Source: Limnohabitans sp.
Lineage (GTDB): Bacteria > Pseudomonadota > Gammaproteobacteria > Burkholderiales > Burkholderiaceae_C
DNA length: 7,005 bases
Assembly: GCA_023260735.1 (NCBI GenBank)
Contig: JALQUL010000300.1
Location: 1-7,005 of the forward strand
Reading direction: 5' to 3'
The position numbers were made by a program, and so were the translations under genes. The notes under the pieces were generated by a model. The model saw nothing but the letters and a program-made list of their open reading frames with translations. It was not told where the DNA came from and did not search any database. Position 1 is the stretch's first letter. The number at the start of each line of letters is the position of its first letter. Below, in pieces: positions 1-6,259 of this stretch.

Positions 1-1
1 A

Positions 2-1288
2 GCCGATTACGTAATTACTGGCTGGGGTGATATTAGTTTTCCCAAATTATGTCATCATATTTTAAATGGCCCTAGGCCACTTATGAAAATAATTGCTGGA
101 GAACAACCCGCACTTGAACACATACAATTGCCCTATAAAGAATACAGTGCAGACGATATTGCACACCGTGTCGTTTATGTAGAGGCCTCTAGGGGTTGCC
201 CTTTTAAGTGTGAATTTTGTTTAAGTTCATTAGATAAAACTGCTTGGGCATTTGAATTGGAACATTTTTTACAATCGGTAGAAGACCTTTATCAAAAAGG
301 GGTGCGCCAATATAAATTTGTAGATAGAACCTTTAATCTAAAAATTGAAGCATCTGCCAAAATTTTGCAATTCTTTTTAAATAAACTCGAATTAGAGATA
401 GATAAAGTAGCAGGTTTGTTTGTCCATTTTGAACTGATTCCCGACCAGTTACCCGATAAATTAAAAGACCTTATTGTTCAATTCCCAGCAGGAGTTTTGC
501 AGTTTGAAATTGGCATACAAAGCTTTAATCCTGAAGTACAACAACGCATTTCAAGAAAACAAGACGATGCAAAAACCAAGGCCAATATTACCTGGCTCAC
601 TCAGCAAACACAGGCTCATTTGCACACCGATTTAATTTTTGGCTTACCTGGTGAAACCTTAAGTAGTTTTGCCAAGGGATTTGATATGTTGTTTGCATTA
701 AAACCACATGAAATTCAGTTAGGTATTTTAAAAAGACTGCGCGGCACGCCCATTGCAAGGCATACCCAACAATACAACATGGTTTATGAAACAACGGCGC
801 CTTATACGGTGCTTGAAACCTCTTGTGTATCGCGTCAAGAAGTGGAGCAGTTTCATCGTATGGCAAAGTACTGGGATTTAATAGCTAACTCAGGACGTTT
901 TCAACAAACATTGGCCTTTTGGCTCTATTCTGAACCAGTGAGTTCAGTGTTTGAAGCTTTTTGGAATTGGAGTTTATGGCTTTGGAAAACTTCACAAAAA
1001 ACCAGTGGTTTGAGCCCAGAAGCGATTGTGGATTATTTATACCGCTATTTAAGCGAGCAAGGCTTTGAAGCCAGTAGTGTAAAACAACATTTGTTAAATG
1101 ACTATATTGCTAGTGGCGCTAGAGCCAAGCCTCACATTTTAGCCGACAGCCTGTCAAGACGGCAAAGACAAAAACTTAATGAACACAGCAGTGCCGATTC
1201 TAAATTAGACCTTAAGCTTCAATCTCAACCGAGCAATGCTAAACGTCAGCAAATGCATTTACAGGTTCAAGAACCTCATGCAAAATAA
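2..1288 (+). CDS. B12-binding domain/radical SAM protein with DUF4080-like C-terminus (5' end outside window)
   Basis: The frame is open to the left edge. An ATG at 83 is internal: the 27 codons before it (ADYVITGWGDISFPKL...) read as the end of a cobalamin-binding domain, so the gene starts outside the window. Counting from that ATG, the radical SAM cluster motif is CPFKCEFC (Cys39, Cys43, Cys46; C-x3-C-x2-C), which binds the [4Fe-4S] cluster that cleaves S-adenosylmethionine. Later radical SAM core motifs are IGIQSFNPEVQQRISR (about 144-158) and DLIFGLPGET (183-192). The Trp/Tyr-rich helical region at about 250-345 fits DUF4080. The last 45 residues are polar and basic (SLSRRQRQK...) and look disordered. 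The family contains probable cytosolic B12-dependent radical SAM enzymes whose substrate is, to my knowledge, not established. The downstream neighbour gives no clue to the substrate. Family assignment is firm; biochemical role is open. Confidence 0.93.
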   Translation, partial: ADYVITGWGDISFPKLCHHILNGPRPLMKIIAGEQPALEHIQLPYKEYSADDIAHRVVYVEASRGCPFKCEFCLSSLDKTAWAFELEHFLQSVEDLYQKGVRQYKFVDRTFNLKIEASAKILQFFLNKLELEIDKVAGLFVHFELIPDQLPDKLKDLIVQFPAGVLQFEIGIQSFNPEVQQRISRKQDDAKTKANITWLTQQTQAHLHTDLIFGLPGETLSSFAKGFDMLFALKPHEIQLGILKRLRGTPIARHTQQYNMVYETTAPYTVLETSCVSRQEVEQFHRMAKYWDLIANSGRFQQTLAFWLYSEPVSSVFEAFWNWSLWLWKTSQKTSGLSPEAIVDYLYRYLSEQGFEASSVKQHLLNDYIASGARAKPHILADSLSRRQRQKLNEHSSADSKLDLKLQSQPSNAKRQQMHLQVQEPHAK

Positions 1289-1310
1289 ACACTCATCATC
1301 GGTAGAATCG

Positions 1311-1353
1311 GCCTTTTTAATCACAATCAAAAAGGCAATTGATACTGCTTTTT
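1311..1353 (+). terminator. Possible weak terminator or alternative hairpins after the radical SAM gene
   Basis: GCCTTTTT (1311-1318) is complementary to AAAAAGGC (1329-1336), giving a perfect 8-bp stem with a 10-nt loop. The same AAAAAGGCA can instead pair, with one bulged G, with TGCTTTTT (1346-1353), which ends in five Ts as in a weak intrinsic terminator. The two structures exclude each other. The G+C core is short in both and the T run is brief, so this may be only a leaky terminator. Confidence 0.3.
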
Positions 1354-1375
1354 GAACTCGCCTCATTAATAAACA

Positions 1376-1684
1376 ATGTCCTATATTTTAAAACTTAATT
1401 CACCAGATGATTTAAGCCCTGCTCAAGCAAAAGCGGCTGAAAAAATTTACCGCCGACATTTAGATGAGCAAATTGGCGATGCTAATTTGGTCTGGCCGGT
1501 CTATCAGGCTTATTTAAAAATCGTGGCCATTTATGGTGAACAGCCTGATGATGATTTAATCACTGAACAAGAAAAAACAATTCTTGAAACTTGGCAACAA
1601 GCAGAGTGGGTAGCAATTACCCATACCTTTGGTGAAAACCGCTATATGGGTGAATCTCGATTCGAAATTGAGGCGATATCCTAA
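1376..1684 (+). CDS. Hypothetical small soluble protein, 102 aa
   Basis: I do not recognise this protein. It is acidic and probably helical: an N-terminal stretch MSYILKLNSPDDL is followed by a probable helix (SPAQAKAAEKIYRRHLDEQIG, residues about 14-34), then VWPVYQAYLKIVAIYG (about 39-54), and a third helix around TEQEKTILETWQQAEWVAI (about 63-81). It has no signal peptide, membrane segment, Cys pair or clear metal motif. The composition looks like real protein, the codon use matches its neighbours, and no competing frame is better, so I take it as a true gene. The ATG at 1376 is the first in frame; no good Shine-Dalgarno precedes it (AT-rich ATTAATAAAC). It follows the radical SAM gene by 87 bp on the same strand and could be read through from it. 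Its stop lies 18 bp from the stop of the convergent glycosyltransferase gene. Confidence 0.75.
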   Translation: MSYILKLNSPDDLSPAQAKAAEKIYRRHLDEQIGDANLVWPVYQAYLKIVAIYGEQPDDDLITEQEKTILETWQQAEWVAITHTFGENRYMGESRFEIEAIS

Positions 1685-1702
1685 CTCAGCTATAGGCCAA
1701 CT

Positions 1703-4700
1703 TTAGACTCTGGGCGGCCAAGCATAACTAAAGTCATCATAGGCATCGGTTAAATTGGGATTATAGGCAGGGTCTTGATACATTTGATCACCCCATGTTT
1801 TTTGCATGTAACGATTCTCTTTTTCGGCTCTAGCCCGCTTTTCAGGACTGATATCTTGTCCTCTAGTGGCCGACTCATGATGCAATAATTGTGCATGTGG
1901 GGTCCAAACATTTTCATATCCGGCTTGCCTCACTCGTAAACAAAAATCAATGTCATTCCAACCCACGGTTAAGTGGGTCGAATTAAGCCCATTGAGTTGC
2001 TCATAAATTGATTTTTTAACCATTAAACATGCAGCAGTAAGCGCACTAAAGTTTTGAGCTAATTGCGCCCGAGAACAATAACCTAAATCGTTGGCGCTTA
2101 AACCTTTGTGAATATGCCTAGCCAGCGCGCCCACCAAGATGACTCCTGCGTGCTGAACCGTGTAATTAGGATAATACAACTTCGCCCCTACTGCTCCAAT
2201 ATGAGATAGCTGTGCATAACTCAACATTTCTTCTAACCAATTGGCTTGAAGAACTTGAATATCATCGTTCATTAAGACAATGAATTCACCACTAGCCAAA
2301 GCAACAGCATGGTTATTGAGTGATGAATAATTAAAAGTATCATTATCTCTTATTACTTTAATTTTAGGACTTTTCCTAAGAGTATTAAAATAATTAAGTG
2401 TCGCCTCATCAGTGCTACCGTTATCTATAACAATGATTTCATAGTGGCTATATGCCGTTATATGAATAACACTTTCAATACATTGTTGCAATAGAGCTTT
2501 GTTATTTCGAGTGGGAATAACAATACTCACCAAGGGTAATTGTGCTTGTTGATTGAGCTTGATAGGGTAAACCACTTTTGCGCCTGCATCAGTGACAACA
2601 ACTGTGGCGTCGGTCTGAAGATTCTTAAAATGAAGCTTCAATAATTCGCAGGCTTCATCTCGCTGCCCTTGATTTAAAGTCTGCTTTAGATGGTGGCTCA
2701 GCACCAAAGGAATATGGGAAATACGAGCAGAATATGACTGTTGATATTGCTCTTGTAGTTGCTCTACTACATGAAGTAATAAGCTTAACAGTAAAAATTC
2801 ACTGCTAAGCAATCTTGAGCTTGACTTGGCCAAATAACTACTTGCATATTGGCTTTTAATAACAAATAGGCCAGTACTCAGGCTATGCAAAACCTGCGGA
2901 CATAAAGCACTACTGTAAAACAACTCAGGATTCCAATCTGGCTTGAATTGAGGCTCTACTCTTTGACCATTTTCTAAATAAGCATCAATGTCTGAATATA
3001 CCACGTCTGTATTGGAAGTGCCATGAATTTTAGCTAATAAAACATCCAAGGCTTGCGGCCTCAAACGCATAGTAGGCTGTAAAACACAAAAATAATTTGC
3101 CGTTGTTTGTGTGATGAAGTGCTCAAAAATAGCATTTGTTTTGATGGTTTCAGTGCTATGCAAAGAATCTAAAAATTGTATTTTAATACGCGAATCTTGT
3201 TGGCAGCAGAGGGCTAATTTTTGCAGACTGATGTAGCTTAATGCGTAATCGTTAAGCTCTTTGGAAATACTTTTTGAAGCTATACTGGTAACTATTTCAT
3301 CTGCAAAATTAAATACCGCAATCGTACACGTCCAGTGCGAATAATGCTGATTTTTTAATTCTTCTATGAAAGAAAAAATTGCATCTTGATTACGATCTAA
3401 AATGAGCAAGCAAGCCACGACGGGAGGTGTCGCTTGTGCATGAGAGTTTTCCGATAACCAACCTTTAGCATGAGGGGCAGTACTAGAATCAAAATGTTCC
3501 GCCCAAAATCTATAATTCATGCGAGGTTCTAAATTGAAGTTAGGCGACTGATCAACTGAAGTATGTTGAGTTTTTAGATTTTTTCCAGCCCTTAAGTTTT
3601 TTATACTTTGTAATTTTTCACTTAATTTTCTGAGATATTTTGTAATTTTCCAACTACTAGTTGACTCATAAGTATGACTTACATATTGCATCACATTTTG
3701 TCGTTCATTTTCTAGTGATTTTGAAAGCTCAATCTGAAACCCTTGCTTTTGTATATTAATTTGTGTTTGGAGATCTAATACCTTCTTTTCTAATGATTCA
3801 ATTTTATTAAGGGTCTCTTCTTGATCTTTACTAATCACTTGATGCGGTAAGTACTGATCTCCATTCCATTGATGGGATGACCAATTGAGCTGAGCAAAAT
3901 TTTGTTCCGTTAACAAAATAGACAAATAACTTAAAATATTTTCAACTAACTGTAGCCTGGTGTAATGTCTGTTTTCAATTTCATTATTAAAACAAGGTAC
4001 AAGCGAAATAAAGCGTAATAAATTAGCAATTAAATAGACTCTTAAATCAATCGTTTCCAAACCATTGATAACAAGCAAACTAGATGATGGAATAATACTT
4101 TTTACTTGACCCGTCTTGCAACAAATACCCACCCCTAAACTATCATAAAAACAAATAGCTGGGTTAAGCAAAACAATTTGATCGTGATTTTCTTGTAATT
4201 GATGCAATTTTTTTAACAAGTCAAAATCCGGCCTTAACTGGTCTAAATGATGAATATACTGCTTCACAATAGTTGCCAATTTTGCTACTGACCAATTGTG
4301 TGATGTGGCCACATCATAAAAGGCCTGAGCACTAGAATCAATTGCTTGATAGGGGAATTCTATGCTTTGACACAACTCTGGATAATGAATGTTGAGGGAA
4401 TAATTAACTGCATTTTGGGGGTCTTTTGTTTTTAAAATTTGCCAATTTTGAGAAACTAGAACTCCGGAAGCTTGGTTGGTATGTAGGTCAAGGTTGATTG
4501 CTTGTAACCAATCATTATTTTCTAACTTTTGATTCCCCAACTTCGCCATCCAAAACCAAGCATCACATGCATTTATACCTTGTCTATTACAAATAATAGA
4601 TTTCAAATTGAATATATTTTGTGCCTTTGAGAGGGACAATTCAACTAGTTTTTCACTGTTATAGCTTTGTGCTAATAAATAAGCCAACCATACAGGACTA

Positions 4701-5230
4701 TTGGGTTGTTCAAATAGATCTTGATGCACGAATGCATTTTTATATTGATTATTGGCTACTAAACCCCATTGTTGCACCAACTCTAGTCCATAATTTTCCA
4801 ACGCAGACGTCACTAATTGATAGCCTGATAATGCAGTTGGTACTATCAAGCTGTCTTGATAAATCAATAGTGTGGCATTAGGCTTTAAGTGTGCTTGCAA
4901 AACTTCTAGTGTTTTTTGTATGGCAGATAAAAAGTCTATCCCATTAATTAAGCTATTATGCGCATTAAATAGTAAAGAGTTGACTTCACCTAGAAACAGA
5001 AATTTTTGACTATTGGTAATCGGACTATTAATACATAATAGATCAAAATCAGTTGCTAGTGTATTGAGCTCTGATTGATTTTGGATAGTTACAACAGATG
5101 AGAAAGGTATTATGGATTCAGCTAAAACTGGATCAAAATGACCTAGCCACAATACTTTTTTATTTATTGAACTTTCTGTGTAGCTAGTAGTGAATTGAGT
5201 GTATTGTGTTGAACTCAAAATTTTTTGCAA
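1703..5230 (-). CDS. Large multidomain glycosyltransferase, family GT2 at the C-terminus (1175 aa, TTG start)
   Basis: Residues about 896-1175 form an intact GT-A/GT2 domain: LVSIVIPTRNN (900-910), nucleotide-binding IIVIDNGSTDEAT (932-944), the metal-binding DxD region LMNDDIQV (986-993), AACLMVKK (1066-1073), the catalytic-base-type motif WNDIDFCLR (1091-1099) and HHESATRG (1117-1124). It resembles rhamnosyltransferase-like O-antigen enzymes that transfer a sugar from a nucleotide-sugar to a growing glycan. Residues about 600-850 are a second GT2-like domain with the hallmark YSDIDAYLENGQRVEPQFKPDWNPELF (745-771) but no DxD. Residues about 465-515 are a coiled coil, followed by the linker STSSWKITKYLRKL (523-536) common before such GT2 domains. 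Residues about 24-125 look like a degenerate Rossmann/methyltransferase fold; 190-460 are unassigned. There is no signal peptide or membrane helix, so it is probably cytosolic or peripheral at the inner membrane. A TAA lies eight codons upstream of the TTG and the next in-frame Met is residue 228, so the start is TTG or near it. Acceptor and donor are unknown. Confidence 0.9.
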   Translation of the reverse strand: MQKILSSTQYTQFTTSYTESSINKKVLWLGHFDPVLAESIIPFSSVVTIQNQSELNTLATDFDLLCINSPITNSQKFLFLGEVNSLLFNAHNSLINGIDFLSAIQKTLEVLQAHLKPNATLLIYQDSLIVPTALSGYQLVTSALENYGLELVQQWGLVANNQYKNAFVHQDLFEQPNSPVWLAYLLAQSYNSEKLVELSLSKAQNIFNLKSIICNRQGINACDAWFWMAKLGNQKLENNDWLQAINLDLHTNQASGVLVSQNWQILKTKDPQNAVNYSLNIHYPELCQSIEFPYQAIDSSAQAFYDVATSHNWSVAKLATIVKQYIHHLDQLRPDFDLLKKLHQLQENHDQIVLLNPAICFYDSLGVGICCKTGQVKSIIPSSSLLVINGLETIDLRVYLIANLLRFISLVPCFNNEIENRHYTRLQLVENILSYLSILLTEQNFAQLNWSSHQWNGDQYLPHQVISKDQEETLNKIESLEKKVLDLQTQINIQKQGFQIELSKSLENERQNVMQYVSHTYESTSSWKITKYLRKLSEKLQSIKNLRAGKNLKTQHTSVDQSPNFNLEPRMNYRFWAEHFDSSTAPHAKGWLSENSHAQATPPVVACLLILDRNQDAIFSFIEELKNQHYSHWTCTIAVFNFADEIVTSIASKSISKELNDYALSYISLQKLALCCQQDSRIKIQFLDSLHSTETIKTNAIFEHFITQTTANYFCVLQPTMRLRPQALDVLLAKIHGTSNTDVVYSDIDAYLENGQRVEPQFKPDWNPELFYSSALCPQVLHSLSTGLFVIKSQYASSYLAKSSSRLLSSEFLLLSLLLHVVEQLQEQYQQSYSARISHIPLVLSHHLKQTLNQGQRDEACELLKLHFKNLQTDATVVVTDAGAKVVYPIKLNQQAQLPLVSIVIPTRNNKALLQQCIESVIHITAYSHYEIIVIDNGSTDEATLNYFNTLRKSPKIKVIRDNDTFNYSSLNNHAVALASGEFIVLMNDDIQVLQANWLEEMLSYAQLSHIGAVGAKLYYPNYTVQHAGVILVGALARHIHKGLSANDLGYCSRAQLAQNFSALTAACLMVKKSIYEQLNGLNSTHLTVGWNDIDFCLRVRQAGYENVWTPHAQLLHHESATRGQDISPEKRARAEKENRYMQKTWGDQMYQDPAYNPNLTDAYDDFSYAWPPRV

Positions 5231-5253
5231 GTATTTAATTAATTTTTAAAATA

Positions 5254-5273
5254 AGTGTATTTAAAAATACACT
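5254..5273. promoter_or_regulatory. Perfect 20-bp palindrome in the divergent intergenic region (candidate operator or hairpin)
   Basis: AGTGTATTT (5254-5262) is followed by AA and then AAATACACT (5265-5273), a perfect 9-bp inverted repeat. It lies 24 bp upstream of the glycosyltransferase start codon and about 103 bp upstream of the creatininase-family gene. It directly adjoins the predicted -10 box, so it would cover about +1 to +20 of the reverse transcript, a usual place for a repressor site. It does not match the LexA or Fur consensus as I know them. As RNA it would be a weak A+U-rich hairpin with a very tight loop, so a DNA-binding site seems likelier. Confidence 0.45.
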
Positions 5274-5277
5274 CAAC

Positions 5278-5283
5278 ATTATA
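5278..5283 (-). promoter_or_regulatory. Candidate -10 box for the glycosyltransferase gene
   Basis: On the reverse strand this reads TATAAT, an exact sigma-70 -10 hexamer, with its transcript expected to start near 5271, about 41 bp before the TTG start codon. No good -35 sits at 16-18 bp; the nearest candidate, TTGTAA (5309-5304), is 20 bp away. In sequence this AT-rich a chance match is possible. Confidence 0.35.
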
Positions 5284-5375
5284 CAAATTTATAAGATCAA
5301 CTTTTACAAAAAACACAACTTAGAACGATTTTAATCCATCATACGTAATTTAAAAATTGAGGTTTCACATCTACT

Positions 5376-6194
5376 ATGCCATTACCTTTAAGCTCCTTTT
5401 TTTGGGATCAATGTAGTACAACTAGCTTAAACGCACTTGAGCTTTCTAAAATAATTGCAGTATTACCAGTGGGTGCCATTGAACAACACGGCCCACACCT
5501 GCCCTTAAATGTAGATAGCGCTTTAATTGAGGGTGTAGTGAATGCATGCTTAGTCCACTTAAAACGAATGGATTCTTTTTCTGATTTGCCAGTTTTATTC
5601 TTGCCCACTCAAAAAATAGGTTTTAGTCCTGAACATAACAGTTTTACAGGCACTCTAAGTTTAAAATCCAGCACTTTAATTGCTTTGTGGACTGATATTT
5701 TAGAGTCGGTGGCTCGTACTGGCGTTAAAAAAGTTCTATTGCTGAATAGCCATGGTGGGCAAAGTGGCCTACTTGATGTGGTGGGCCGTGATGTAAGGCA
5801 GCGACTTGGACTTTTAATATACAGTTGTAATTTTTATGATTTACCTCTTCAGCAAGCGTCACAAAACCTGTTCACTGATCATGAAAAACGCTTTGGAGTT
5901 CATGGCGGAGATTTAGAAACCTCTATGATGCTGGCGCTTCATCCTCAATTGGTAAATCAACAAAAAGCACAAAACTTTAGCTCTTACTCCGAAAAAAGAG
6001 CCCAGCAATTTCCAATTTTGGGCAATGGAAAATCAGCCAAAATGTCTTGGGCCATGCAAGACTACAATCCTTTGGGTGCCTGTGGAAACGCAAGTAATGC
6101 AACAATCCAAAAAGGCGAAATACTAGTTCAAAATTTTGGCCTTCAGTTATTTCAACTTTTAAAAGAGTTGCACCAAATATCTATTGATTTTTAA
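5376..6194 (+). CDS. Creatininase-family metal-dependent amidohydrolase (272 aa)
   Basis: The N-terminus carries the family signature LPVGAIEQHGPHLPLNVD (30-47), with probable metal ligands Glu36, His38 and Asp47. Further hallmarks are the LNSHGGQ loop (His126), HGGDLETS (176-183, probable ligand Glu181) and the C-terminal NPLGACGNASNATIQKGE (231-248), equivalent to the usual G-x-x-G-x-P-x-x-A-x-x-x-x-G segment. Length is typical of the family. Members hydrolyse C-N bonds with two divalent metals: creatininase, a formamide deformylase of flavin biosynthesis, and the mycofactocin peptidase MftE. The sequence does not decide between these, and no mycofactocin gene is visible, so I give no substrate. 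The usual NGHGGN reads NSHGGQ here. It is soluble, with no signal peptide. The ATG at 5376 has a weak GAGG (5359-5362) 13 bp upstream, rather far. The histidine phosphatase gene follows 65 bp downstream on the same strand. Confidence 0.9.
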   Translation: MPLPLSSFFWDQCSTTSLNALELSKIIAVLPVGAIEQHGPHLPLNVDSALIEGVVNACLVHLKRMDSFSDLPVLFLPTQKIGFSPEHNSFTGTLSLKSSTLIALWTDILESVARTGVKKVLLLNSHGGQSGLLDVVGRDVRQRLGLLIYSCNFYDLPLQQASQNLFTDHEKRFGVHGGDLETSMMLALHPQLVNQQKAQNFSSYSEKRAQQFPILGNGKSAKMSWAMQDYNPLGACGNASNATIQKGEILVQNFGLQLFQLLKELHQISIDF

Positions 6195-6259
6195 ATTAGC
6201 TTTGGCATATGGTCTCGATTGCGACAATTTAAAATGATTTTATTTCGCATACTCCATAT

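Noticed and set aside
597..866. Reverse open frame of 89 codons inside the radical SAM gene
   Set aside because: It lies opposite conserved radical SAM coding sequence, and its product has no recognisable domain.
4621..4881. Forward open frame of 86 codons opposite the glycosyltransferase gene
   Set aside because: Shadow of a large gene whose reverse frame stays open for 1175 codons; no ribosome site or domain.
5236..5279. Reverse 14-codon frame (MLSVFLNTLILKIN) ahead of the glycosyltransferase, as a leader peptide
   Set aside because: Its ATG overlaps the predicted -10 box, so it would not be transcribed from that promoter, and it has no Shine-Dalgarno or regulatory codon run.
5241..5358. 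Repeated TTTAAAAAT-type words in the divergent intergenic region
   Set aside because: Short A/T words are expected by chance in sequence this AT-rich; only the 20-bp palindrome stands out.
5408..5608. Reverse open frame opposite the creatininase-family gene
   Set aside because: Antisense to the conserved EQHGPHLPL region; composition is not protein-like.
2..6194. Radical SAM protein plus creatininase-family protein as a mycofactocin-like peptide-maturation system
   Set aside because: The genes are 4 kb apart with the glycosyltransferase between them, the radical SAM protein is of the B12/DUF4080 type, and no precursor peptide or chaperone gene is visible.
6195..6259. Separate promoter for the phosphatase gene
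   Set aside because: TTGCGA at 6219 has no adequate -10 at proper spacing, so I could not support a promoter.
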